A DNA stretch of 64,000 bases from Paralvinella palmiformis (lineage: Eukaryota > Annelida > Polychaeta > Terebellida > Alvinellidae), in the NCBI GenBank assembly GCA_025642065.1, contig JAODUP010000313.1, positions 438,001-502,000 on the forward strand, in the 5' to 3' direction. The notes under the pieces are model-generated. The model did not search any database. It was not told where the DNA came from and saw nothing but the letters and a program-made list of their open reading frames with translations. The translations under genes and the position numbers were made by a program. This document shows positions 1-10,600 of the stretch, piece by piece (the stretch's first letter is position 1; each line of letters starts with the position of its first letter).

Positions 1-106
1 TCACCATTTAATTTTTTAATTCAGAAACACCAATAATTCAAGACAAACCAAATACTATTGTTTAGACTATAGAATTGAGGGTTGGACTTCAAAACGTGTT
101 GAACTG

Positions 107-285
107 GTTGAACCCAGGCCAGAGTGGAATAGACCTGGGAAAACCCTGGATTGTACTAGTTGAACCCCAGTCCAGAGTGGAATAGACCTGGGCAAAACCT
201 GGACTGTACTAGTTGAACCCCAGCCTAGAGTGGAGTAGACCTGGGCAAACCCTGGACTGTACCAGTTGAACCCGGGTTAAACTGG
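107..285. repeat. 53-bp tandem repeat, about 3.4 copies
   Basis: Three full units of 52 to 53 bases and one partial unit each begin GTTGAACCC and share the core AGAGTGGAATAGACCTGGG. They differ by a few substitutions. No coding potential is visible. A shorter sequence with the same flavour (AACCTGGGTT and AACCCAGGTT as an inverted pair) occurs near 9094-9123. Confidence 0.9.
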
Positions 286-865
286 ATTTTTCTTAGGACC
301 GACTACATTGGTGCAGAACAATATGTATATTTAACTTAGATACACACTAAACTAGTGATATAATTATAATATAACAATAAAATTGTTAAATTAAACTGCT
401 GTGAAAATTGGTACATGTTCATCATAATGCAATGTTGGAGCTATTTTGGTTATTGGTGGAAATAATCAGATACGGTCACATTAGTAATTATACATCAATA
501 TGTTTCTCAGTAGTGGCCTAATCCAATCAATCTGTTTTGTATTTGGTTATGCTTGTCTGTTAATTTGTCTTTTAGCCTAGGAGGTGGGGACAACTGATAT
601 ATTATAAAGTAAGTGAAGTAGATGATACATTTCATAAAATGGCTTCTGTTAATTAATCCATTTTGTATCTTTCCCATCAAATCAGAGTTAGGTGGATTAA
701 ATACAACCGAAGGGAATCTAACGTGGAGTAAATGTAATACAGGTGAGAAACTAATACATTTAATGAGGTTGGAATCACCAATAATCAATCTGGATTACAG
801 TCTTATAACACCTATTATAAACAATTAATAATACTGATAGAAAATTGTTATTAAATCTGACTAAA
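286..865. other. No recognisable gene
   Basis: AT-rich sequence with short open frames only on both strands. I recognise no conserved domain, RNA gene or transposon here. The last few dozen bases may already belong to the SINE fragment that follows. Confidence 0.5.
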
Positions 866-893
866 TTATAAGTCGTGGGTGGCTGACCATGTG
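866..893 (+). repeat. SINE family A, internal fragment, left of a LINE insertion
   Basis: The block TCGTGGGTGGCTGACCATGT matches, with one change, the internal part of the full-length SINE A copy at 48234-48610 (read on its minus strand). The same SINE resumes at about 2586 after the LINE, so this looks like the left half of an interrupted copy. The short length limits confidence. Confidence 0.55.
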
Positions 894-2584
894 ACAGTTG
901 CTGAAAAAGTCATCTAATGCGATCTGTGCAGTTGACCCTATGCCTACATGGCTTGTGAAAGATTGTCTGGATGTTCTGATAAACCCAGTTACAAATATAG
1001 TTAATAAATCATTATCTCTGGGTGTTTTCCAAAGATCCATGAAAGCTGCCCTTGTAAAACCATTAATAAAAAACCACACTATGGACTGTAATATTCTAAA
1101 CAATTACAGACCTGTTTCAAATGTTACATTTTTATCTAAAGTTATAGAAAAGGCAGTTGCTTTCCATCTAAACAAATATTTAATCAATAATAACCTTAAT
1201 GAATCACTACAGTCTGCCTATAAAAGTGGTCACAGCACTGAAACAGCCTTGGTTCGAGTGAAAAATGATATTATGATGTCAATTGATCAAGGCAAGCCAG
1301 TAATACTTGTTCTTCTGGACCTGTCTGCTGCATTTGATACAGTTGACCATAATGTACTTTTCTCTAGGTTAAAAGACATGTTTGGTCTGTCAGGTAAAGT
1401 ACTTGAATTGGTTTAGATCCTATCTGGAACAATGCTCCCAGAGAGTGTCTGTTCATGGTATTTTATCTGACATTCAGTTTTTGTTATCTGGTGTACCACA
1501 GGGTTCAGTTCTTGGTCCTCTGGTTTTCACAATGTATACCCGTCCTCTTGGGATTATTGCGCAGCGATATGGGGTTAAATATCACTTATATGCTGATGAT
1601 ACACAGATGTATATATCACTGGATCCTGAGAATGAGTTAAATTTCTCCTCTTCCTTGAAGAATTTAGAACATTGTATTGACGATATTCGGCTATGGATGA
1701 CTCAAAATCTTCTAAAACTAAACGATAATAAAACAAATATTTTATATTTGGCATCACCACATTGTGTTAAATCCCTAAAGACACCAGCATTACAGATGGG
1801 TGCATCTTCGATTACCCCTAATGGGTCAGTAAAAAATCCAGGGGTTATTTTTGACCAATGTATTAACATGCATGAACATGTCACATCAGTTTGCCGAGCT
1901 GCCTACTACCATCTTAAGAACATCCACTGTTTAAAAGCATTCTTGACACAAGAATCACTTGTAACTGTAGTCCATGCCTTTGGTACATCTTGTATAGACT
2001 ATTGTAACTCCCTGTTATATGGTATATCTGATTATAACATTAAACGCCTTCAGCGAATTCAGAATAGTGCAGCTCGCATTGTAACAAATACTAGAAAATA
2101 TGATCATATCACCCCAATTCTTCAAAAACTACATTGGCTACCTGTTAGACAGTGTATCCATTTCAAGATTCTGTTAATAACTTATAAATCTGTTAATGAT
2201 ATGGCACCAGAATACCTGTGTGAACTGGTTTCCATTAGTAAGTCATCCCCGAAAACTCAGGTCATCCAGTCAGATAATATTGCAGGTGTCAGGGTCTGGG
2301 CTCAAGTCATATGGTGATTGTGCATTTAGTGTTGCAGCCCCCACTTTGTGGAATAAGTTGCCGGCAAATATTAGAAATGCATTGTCTCTTGGAAATTTTA
2401 AGTCTCTTCTAAAAACACACCTATTTAAGGTCGCTTTCACAGATAAATAATTATTATCTTTTAAATCATTATAGGGTTTTTACAGACATATTATTTGGGG
2501 TATTATTATATTACATATTATTTGTACAGTGCCTTTGAATGGCTCCTGCTACTAAGGGCGCTTTATTAAATATACATTATTATC
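894..2584 (+). mobile_element. LINE retrotransposon, 5'-truncated, reverse transcriptase with two frameshifts
   Basis: Encodes most of a non-LTR retrotransposon reverse transcriptase of the CR1/L2/Rex1 type. Conserved blocks in order are NYRPVSN, the S-A-A-F-D-T-V-D-H palm motif (about 1324-1350), GVPQGSVLGPL (about 1490-1522), the catalytic YADD at 1589-1600, and the C-terminal LQRIQNSAARIV and LHWLPV motifs. The frame shifts near 1385-1405 and again near 2285-2305, so no intact protein is made. The endonuclease region is absent. The 3' tail (about 2510-2584) has a recognisable block, TGAATGGCTCCTGCTACTAA, and ends in a short ATT-rich run. Other tails of the same family lie at 11480-11702 and, antisense, at 44841-45030. 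The clade assignment is inference from motif style. Confidence 0.9.
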
Positions 2585-2585
2585 T

Positions 2586-2725
2586 CCGGTGAATTATTTA
2601 AAAAAAGGACGATGGTGATGACCCCCCCCCCCGGGATGTAATACACTTTGGCAGTGACCACCCTTGGGGTATTTCGACTCCATCTATCTCTACTGCTCAC
2701 CTATAAGTGGTGGGGTAGTAGATAT
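2586..2725 (+). repeat. SINE family A fragment, right of the LINE insertion
   Basis: GAATTATTTAAA followed by a block reading CTTTGGCAGTGACCACC and CTCCATCTATCTC aligns with the SINE A copies at 49803-50018 and, reversed, 48234-48610. A C-tract replaces part of the unit. The 3' tail of the SINE (CAAAACCAAACC) is missing. It continues the piece at 866-893, with the LINE between them. Confidence 0.75.
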
Positions 2726-3404
2726 GAATGAGAACTGGACTATTCATCCTCAATTTTAAGCATCCATGAGTTAGTTTAGCCCTGTTTTATATTCGCCCTA
2801 GATTTACTTAATTACTCTTAATTTAATACAAAATAGTTAAAATACAATTAATTACCAAATCAAAAACAGTCATAGAGAGACAAGACCATCAAAATATACA
2901 CTGGTATACAGCAGCAGTTTAAATCCATGTGCATGGTTTGTAGATCTTGTTGACATCACGGAGAAGCTCTTCATCCTCCAATTTTTTTCACAACATAATC
3001 TTCCCACAATGCAAAGATCTTTGTTTGCTAATTTTTGTACTTTAAGCACTGCACCACTTCAATTTTTCATCGGCAATCAACTGTACTTGCACATCGACAA
3101 AGCTGGCTTCTTGGTGGAGCAAGTTAACTAGCTGGTAGAATGGCCGGTAGATTGTTTAATTCTGTTGTCAGTGCCAGCTCTCAGAAATATTGTTGTAATG
3201 CAACATTAACAATGTGAACTGACCTAGCTTGAATACCGCTCGCTGGTGCCCGAAGCGAGTTTGACGGCTACCTATGCTAAATTGGTGAGGTTTCACTTTG
3301 ACTTTTTTTACAGGTTGTGACAAAATAAAAAGTTATGTTCTCTGAATAACACTCACATTCCTTGATTCTGCACGACATTTTGGTGCACGAGATCGCTCAT
3401 CATA
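2726..3404. other. No recognisable gene
   Basis: Mixed-composition sequence without a long open frame or a repeat that I recognise from elsewhere in the window. Confidence 0.5.
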
Positions 3405-3606
3405 ACACTAACCAGGGTTGGCAAGTTTATGACACAATGTCAAAAACCATGGATTAATCCAGGGTTTATGATGTCATATCATAAACAGATATATGACGGT
3501 TTATGACATTGACTTGATTGGTCTGCTATTTGTTTTTAGAGCTCTTGGGTTGGTGCTTGTGTATATATGTGGTTGACCATGCACGCAGTGACAGCAGCTT
3601 CAGTTA

Positions 3607-4757
3607 ATGAGCCTCTATGTGATAAATAATGGCCAATTGTGGCCAACTGTCTCCAGATGGATAATTAGTCATTCCTGTTGGATTCATACGACAGGCTCCA
3701 TGACAAAGTCTGGTGAAAACTGCAAGACTCTCGCACAGAAATCCATCAAAATAGACAAGGACAAGTTTGATTGTGTTGTGACTTGCGTTGTCACTGACAA
3801 TGCTAGGAACATGGATAAGATGAGAGATGCTCTCAAGGAAGATGATTTCTCACTAGTTGTATATAGCTGCTGAGTGCACATGCTTAATCTCCTGGGTCAG
3901 GATATGACACCATCATCTGTAATGAAGCAAGTCATGGAGATCCAGAAGTATTTTCGGAATCATCACAAACTCAACACCTGGCTAACAGAGTGTCCTGATA
4001 CTGTCAAACCACAGCTTCCCACTCATACCAGGTGGAAGTGTCAACTAACATGCATCGACACATTTATCAAGAATAGGAGTGGCTACATGAATATTGTTCA
4101 CGAGCATGATTTTGATAAGCAGATTGCCAGGAAGATTCAGGACATTAGCATCTATCGTAATGCCCGAGACCTTGCCACACAGCTTTGCCCAATAGCTGTT
4201 GCTCTTGACAAGGCCCAAAGTGATAGTCACTCCATTACAGATTCGTGTCACATGTGGTTAATTCTATAAATATAATCCCATTATTGGAAACACACTGTGA
4301 TGTCATGAAGAAATGCTGTAAGTAGGCCTTCACTATAGAGCATTTAGTTGCATACAAACTGCATCAATGCTACCAAGGTGAGCACCTCACACATAAGCAG
4401 ATGGAGGATGTCTGTGAATATCTAATCACTAAGGACCCCAGCTTTGTGGCTATGCTGATTAGCAATCAGGCTGAGCCAGCTCCATTCCCACCTTCTTTGT
4501 TTCTCGATGCTTCCATCAGCATGAGTTGAACTACATGGTGGAACTGGAAGGCAGTAGAGAAATGTGGCATGCCACATGACTTTGTAGAACTGTTATTTCA
4601 GTTATTGTCAGCTCCTACTTCTTCAGCATCTATCGAGAGGATTTGTTCAAGCTTTGGCGGGATCCACACTAAGATACAGAATCGCCTCGGTAACCAGAAA
4701 ACAGCCAAACTGGTATTTTGCCACAGGATCCTCCCAGGACTTTATGATTTAGATTAG
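3607..4757 (+). pseudogene. hAT transposase (DUF659 / dimerisation domain type), broken
   Basis: This is the decayed transposase of the surrounding element. The first 89 codons and the next 132 are in the same frame, separated only by a TGA at 3871-3873 where family members have a serine or alanine within a C-S-A-H motif. The frame is lost after about 4260 and picked up again at 4569-4757 in the hAT C-terminal dimerisation domain, which ends in A-K-L-V-F-C-H-R. It cannot encode a functional enzyme. Confidence 0.85.
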
Positions 4758-4872
4758 TGATGTATCAAATAGATGGATTCAATTGTACATGTGTGAAAGA
4801 TGTAAGAGTCTGTTATGGTTACTGAATAAAATATACGTACAAGTTATTTCTGTTATTACTGAATTGGAAAAA

Positions 4873-4980
4873 AATAATAATAATAAATTAATATACAAAA
4901 TTTATATAGTGCCCTATATAACCTGTAAGAAGGTTACTCTAAGGCGCTTGACAATAAATAATTTTATGGATATAAGAAAG
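4873..4980 (-). repeat. SINE or LINE 3' tail nested in the hAT element
   Basis: On the minus strand this reads GCGCCTTAGAGTAACC, then TATAGGGCACTATATAAA, then an ATT run. That resembles the tail at 30880-30965 (AAGCACCTTGGAGCAG, then AGGGCACTATATAAAT). The second hAT copy (8302-8725) lacks these ~110 bases at the equivalent point, so they inserted after the family diverged. Confidence 0.65.
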
Positions 4981-5169
4981 ACCAACATAAAATATTATTT
5001 TACATTTTTGTTTGTAATATAAATATACTAATTCTGATATAATGATAATCTACAACTGGATCTAAGTTAAAATCATAAAATACAGGTTTACAACAGTTTA
5101 TGATGTCATAAAGGTATTTATGGCAGGTTTACAACACTGTCATGTCATAAACCCAACCCTGACACTAAT

Positions 5170-5895
5170 AAACGCGAATTTAATATGAAATTACTCAACA
5201 GTACAGACATCAGTTCGCCATCTTGGCCGCCTGTTGTCTGATCATGTGACACTGAAAATACGACTACACTGTGGTGCAAAATAATGTTCCATAATACAAT
5301 TTAAGCACTACTTAACAATATAAGCCTATGTCCTTAATTAAAATTCCACAATACTGCTGAGGTAAAAGCCATAAAATTAATTATATTATGGAGATCAATT
5401 AACACGTGGTGGTATAAACATGCTCTAAATATTTTGCAGAAGGATGTATTTATTTAGGATTGTGTAATCAAATCAATGCCATGATTAAATTTTGTGTAAA
5501 GGAATTTCATCATGCGCATATCTTATGGAATTTTATTTATCATGGCTGGATGAAAACACAGTTTTTGAACAGATCAATTTCTTGTGTTTAAAAACTTTAA
5601 TGATATCGTATCTGTGCCAAAAGTGTGCCAATTGGCTTCTAAACACTTGGAGTAACATAATTACTTGAAATCAAAAGCTGCCAAGTCATTCAGGAAATTC
5701 GAAGTGCAACCTCGCCAAACATGCATGAGTAGCGTATTGGCCCTACTCAGAACAGGGCCATACATTGGCTAGAACTGACCAGGCCATATGTCATTTCAGA
5801 CCAACATATAATTATATATATTACTTAGGTAAATACTGGACATAGGTTATTAGTCCTGTGTGTCCAGATCCACATCCAATTTTGAGCAGAAATTT
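5170..5895. other. No recognisable gene
   Basis: AT-rich sequence with no supported gene. CGCCATCTTGGCCGCC at about 5217-5232 resembles a YY1 site (AAGATGGCGGC on the minus strand), but no start exon with a good donor follows it. Confidence 0.4.
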
Positions 5896-5899
5896 GGGG

Positions 5900-6545
5900 C
5901 TCTTAGTTCATAATTAGCATTGTGATACCATCTCAGAGCTGCCTCATAATTAAAAATCAGATCCTGATCCCTCCAGTGTTTACCTAGTCTCCTCTCAAAA
6001 GACTGTATACTCCACTACTTTATCAGGCAAGCTGTTACAGGAACGTTATCCTTTCCCTGAAGTAGTGTTGTCTCAGCTGGGTCTTGTTATGGTTTCTTGG
6101 CAGTTTATAGCTATGCCCTCTTGTTTGATAGAAACCCTCTTCTGCTGTAACTATTGCTGGCATCACTTGCTCCAGAGACCATCTTAAACATTTCAATATC
6201 GCCTCTTATGCATCTATACACCAAAGTTGGTAGATTTAATTTTTTCAGCCTATCTGGGTAATTTAGATCTTGTAGACCGGGAACCAACTTGGTTGCCTGC
6301 CTCTGAACATTCTCCAATGTTATTATGTCCTTCTTCCTTCTTGGCATCCACACTCAGTTGCATATTCTAGATGTGGTCTGACTATTGCTTGTGACTATCT
6401 TGTGAAATTTTCTGTATCCAGTTATTGACTTTTTCCATTATATGGTGTTCGAAACTAAGATTACAGTCCACTGTGACTCCCAAGTCTTTTCTACCCAATC
6501 TAGTATGTGATCTGTGTATGCATTATAATTATTTTTGTTCATGCC
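5900..6545 (-). mobile_element. LINE fragment, C-terminal reverse-transcriptase region, antisense
   Basis: The minus strand encodes the 3' part of a non-LTR retrotransposon ORF2: D-L-G-V-T-V-D then S-F-E-H-H-I (about 6480-6430), E-N-V-Q-R-Q-A-T-K-L-V-P-G-L (about 6315-6260), L-N-L-P-T-L-V-Y-R and N-S-L-P-D-K-V-V (about 6035-6010). Frames break several times. The palm domain with YADD is absent, so it is a dead 5'-truncated copy. Confidence 0.8.
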
Positions 6546-6814
6546 TTTCATGGTACATTTTTTTTACTGGTCCTGTTTTATATATATAACACAACAAGGG
6601 CGAATAGTCTTTTTAACCACTCGATGGTGAATGCAACCGAGAGTGAATAGCCCATAGGAATAGATCTAACCCTCCCAGCCTAGCCCTACTTTGGCTACTG
6701 CTCCTACTACCCTAGCTTTAAGCTAGTAGTAGGGGCTAAGCATCCCACCCCTGACCCTGTTCTGCAGCAAAAAGTTATGATGCAAGACATTGTTGCGATT
6801 GTAACCGTTCTCAC

Positions 6815-7076
6815 CTTGACGGAGATCTTCATCTTCCAAGACATTATGTGCGTCATAATCAAGTACACCGTGATATTTCAAAAGTGTGACTACTGCATTA
6901 CTGAAACCACATCTGGGAGCGTCAGGGGTACCCTTCATAAAGATCACGATCTTCTTGCCTTTCACCAATGATTCAATGTATTCTTTAGAACCTGTAGCTG
7001 TGGAATATCTTGCAAGAACAAACGTTTTCCGTACCATTCTAGACACGGGAGTGATATTCCGGAATAGGTTATTCAT
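6815..7076 (-). CDS. Mitochondrial monothiol glutaredoxin (GLRX5-like), first coding exon
   Basis: Glutaredoxin-5 homologues carry Fe-S clusters in the mitochondrial matrix and take part in cluster transfer. This exon encodes 87 codons plus one base. An N-terminal stretch rich in Arg, Thr and Ser, without acidic residues, fits a mitochondrial presequence. It is followed by I-E-S-L-V-K-G-K-K-I-V-I-F-M-K-G-T-P and C-G-F-S-N-A-V, the monothiol CGFS active site, then L-E-D-E-D-L-R-Q-G. I chose the ATG at 7076-7074: the open frame extends upstream only through a TTG. The exon ends with CAAG before GTGAGA (6814-6809), a strong donor in phase 1. The expected second exon (W-P-T-I-P-Q, G-G-C-D motifs) was not found at 1-6800, so the gene probably continues beyond the left edge. 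The start is 453 bp from the divergent ankyrin-GH20 gene. Confidence 0.9.
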
Positions 7077-7529
7077 CTTTTGATATAGCTGTTCAAACAA
7101 AAAATACTTCTAAAGACGTTTACACGTTTTATAATGTTAGAAGTCTGATTAAAATGACCTCGCATGTGCCCAACAGCACCATATCAAAATAATGGATTCT
7201 TACGCTACCCGTTTAAACTAGTGCATTGAGATCAGGAAGATTAAAAATAATATTCAAAACTTTCCGAAGAGAAGATGTTCACATTTAAACATACACACAC
7301 ATATGAAATTTATAATGATAATAAAAAACGTGTTATTGTCAACATAAAAATATTAAACGAAATTGCTATAACTGTCTATTCTTCCGCATTGTGAAATGTC
7401 CTTCCGTATTCTCTGATATGTCTACTTCCGGTATTGGTAGGTTCCAGTTTGGGCCACGTCGTCTGCATAAGTGATGTATTTTTCTAACTTTTGGATCATA
7501 TTGGTTTAATTCATTACACATCGGTTGCC
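7077..7529. promoter_or_regulatory. Candidate bidirectional promoter with ETS-type motifs
   Basis: This is the interval between two divergent start codons. It contains CTTCCG at 7381-7386 and 7401-7406, and ACTTCCGG at 7424-7431, all in the same orientation. ETS-family factors such as GABP bind CCGGAAGT in animals and commonly drive bidirectional and mitochondrial gene promoters. CCACGTCG occurs at about 7454. No convincing TATA box is positioned for either gene. Transcription start sites cannot be placed from sequence alone. Confidence 0.55.
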
Positions 7530-7617
7530 ATGAATGAGACAGTAGCAGGTATAATAAGTGCCATAGAACAAGGCAGAACAGATGTCTTGCGCTGTGCTAT
7601 TACTACTCTGGAGAATT
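7530..7617 (+). CDS. Ankyrin-GH20 gene, exon 1
   Basis: Start codon in the context GCCATGA. It is the first ATG after an in-frame TAA at 7485-7487. The exon encodes residues 1-29 (begins M-N-E-T-V-A-G) and ends in phase 1 before GTAAGT. Confidence 0.85.
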
Positions 7618-10600
7618 GTAAGTTTGTTTATAGATTTAATCTCGATTAAGTCTAGATGATCCAACTCTCTTAGCCTTACTCTGAGTGAGTCTAACTACTC
7701 TACGCCTGGTTACACGCTTATGATCATTATCTGTTCAAATCTTGTAATATTGCAAGCGTGCTGTCAAATAGACGATGCACTCTTATGGAGAGTTCACCGT
7801 CTTTAAATTTGGACTTCTTCCTCTTCTATCTCTTGAAAATGGGTTTACAGTTTAGTTAGAAGTCTAGACCTCTATTTACTAAATTAGTATTAAAATAAAA
7901 GTAACATAAAAGGAGTACTAGTAACTAGACACTTGGACAGACCACCCCATGCATTTCAAGACACTTAATAATGTTATTGGATACATCGCTGCCGGTCACC
8001 AAATCTATTTGGGATAGTCAACACATTTGTGACATTTTACCAAGATATACTTGAAAATTAGTTTTTAGAATGGCTTAAACTATTAATATGTTATTAAGAT
8101 AACATTGTAATATTAAAACTAAAATTATTATACAATAATTCAGGGTTGGCATGGACACTAATAACCACAGTAAAACCTTTTTTTTTCCGTTACAGAAGAA
8201 ATACGTTCTTCCCTTTTATTTTGCGAAGATATCGAAGGGAATAATGAGGTCCTAACTTATTGAATAAGTTGGGGCGTCATTATTAGATTATGGTAATCAA
8301 TAGGATTTTTTCAAGCTTTGGTGGAATCCACACTAAGATATGGAACCGCTTTGGTTAAAAAAAACAGCCAAGCTGGTGTTTTGTTTAATGGACTTTGTGA
8401 TTTGGATTATTCATGATTAACATATCAAATGGACTGATTTAATTGTACATGTGTGAAAGATATGAGAGACTGTTATGGTTCCTGATTAAAAGATACCTCA
8501 AAATTATTACTGAATTGGAAAAAATGTAAGAGATTACAATATACAGTATTATTTTATATTTATGTTTGTAATATATAAATATACTATTTCTGATAAATAT
8601 AACTGATTCTTAGTAAAATAGATCAAAAGTGAAAGTTTTAAAAAAAATCACAGAATAGAGCTTTATAACATCATATATGTGTTTAGGATAAGTTTATAAT
8701 ATGAAAGTGTCATAAAGTCAATTCCATTTGGTCAATTTCACATCAGATTTTCCAATTAGAGCAATTCAATTCCATATACCCTGGTGGAGTTGTTGGTGAC
8801 AATCGCACCATTTGGGAAGTCAGCAGATTGCGGACATCAGGAGACTCGTCATTCTGGCACTAATCTAATTTGAAATGTGGATCTAACATTGTAGCCAGGT
8901 TGAAGCTGTCCATCACATTGTATGGGGAAAACTGCTTCTCACTACTGGCTTGCTTGGAGTAGGTACTTGGAGTAAAAAAAAATGGTAACAACTTTCAATT
9001 CCAAATTTATCAATTCCATTTTCAAAAAAATAAGCAATTCTAATTTTTGAAATGTTACATGGTACCAAGGTTATTACCCTGTCCCGGGAATTAAACCTGG
9101 GTTTTACTTGTTTAACCCAGGTTATATTAGTTAAATCTAGCGTTATTAAAAAAGCTATAAACAGCACTTATATTCTGACATTTGGTGAAAAAAGGAGCAA
9201 TAAAAATAGTTTAGGCACTAAGGGGGATTTACAAAATGGTATAGAATATTTTTTTATAATGTCACCCTGTAGATTACAAATATTGATTAAATCCTGTTTA
9301 GCTAGTTTGATTAAACTCTGCGGAACACATGGATGATAACAGTACAACACGTGAAAAGGTACAACTCATCATACAATATGAACTTCAACATCATTTGGTT
9401 TTCATGATCACAGTCTGGTAGTAACTCAAACATGGGTCTCCTCTTTCTTTGGTTACCTCTTCACCATAGCTGTGGTGTTCTTGGCTGCAGCTATCCAGTG
9501 AAGGACCCTCAATGGCGAAAGTGAGGAGGCAGTTCGTCATGTCCATTGTCAAATGTGATCTCCAGTCCATCTTAATCCTCTTTAGAGCCCTGAAATCTCT
9601 CCCAGATAGAACTTGATATGGACATACAGAGTATAACTTCAACACCTTCGATAATGTTTTCAAACCATCCAGCAGAAACCAGTTTTGATCACCACGCAAC
9701 CTGGTCAAGGCTGATACTATCAGTGTCAGCTGATTCAGGGTAATCAATACATACAAGCTGCAGGTTTAGGCTAAGTCATGTTATGATATCAAAGAGAACA
9801 AATGAAGCACAGTGTGTGAAAATTCTTGAAATTGTTGAGAAAGAATGTTGCTCCGCCTGGAACATCTGCTTGTGAAATATGCTCAAACTGAGTAACAAGA
9901 ATACTATAACCTCTGATCAGAGCTTTAGTTGCATCCTGGATGTGAGGCACCCAGCCTGTGCCCCACAGATGTTTTCTTTCATGCTGTCTGCAATATCTCT
10001 CAGTTCACATAAATCTTTTGGAGGATAACAGTAGTGTTTATAAACCTTTTTCAGATGGTCTTGCACCATTTCCGTCTGTGGATTAGTTCCCAACGCACAG
10101 TCAAGCGAAGTGGGTTCAACAGACAGCTTTGCAGATTGTGTTGTATGTGCCATCAGCATTATCATGCTCTACTTGCCAAATCTCTGACATCTCTTGGATA
10201 GCCATTTTATACTAATCTGCAGTACACAAACGCTGTCTCTAATAAGTAATATACTTACATCTGTTATGCCATTGAATAATAATATTAATATGGAGACTAT
10301 TTTGCTGTTTTGTATGAACCACTGTACAGGCTCCATAACTGTTGTTGCTATATATGGTGCAAATCTGGAAAATATAGCAATGAAATTCCACTTAGTCAGG
10401 TTCACATATTTCCTATGATATCTTTAATGATTGCCCTATTAGTATTATATACACTCCACCCCTTTGCTTGAACTCTACATACACTAATGCATTACCTCTT
10501 CCACCACCAACATTACCTATCCACATGTAGGAAACACCACCCTCATTACCTTTCCACATACACCCTCTTAATACTTATCCACATCCCTCCATCACCACCA

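Larger units (their letters stand above)
3405..5169 (+). mobile_element. hAT-superfamily DNA transposon, decayed, with TIRs and target-site duplication
   Basis: The element runs from 3413 to 5161. Its left end CAGGGTTGGCAAGTTTATGAC and right end (reverse complement CAGGGTTGGGTTTATGAC) form imperfect terminal inverted repeats. It is flanked by ACACTAAC (3405-3412) and ACACTAAT (5162-5169), a 7/8 match and the 8-bp duplication length expected of hAT. The transposase is read from about 3607: T-D-N-A-R-N-M and H-M-L-N-L-L motifs, THTRW (about 4021-4035), then the C-terminal dimerisation region around S-A-P-T-S-S-A-S-I-E-R (about 4609-4641). A stop codon at 3871-3873 and a frame break after 4260 inactivate it. 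The N-terminal BED zinc finger is not seen. A small repeat is inserted at about 4873-4980. Confidence 0.9.

Noticed and set aside
7098..7100. Upstream start for the glutaredoxin at 7100
   Set aside because: The codon there is TTG, not ATG. The first ATG is at 7076-7074 and gives a sensible mitochondrial presequence.
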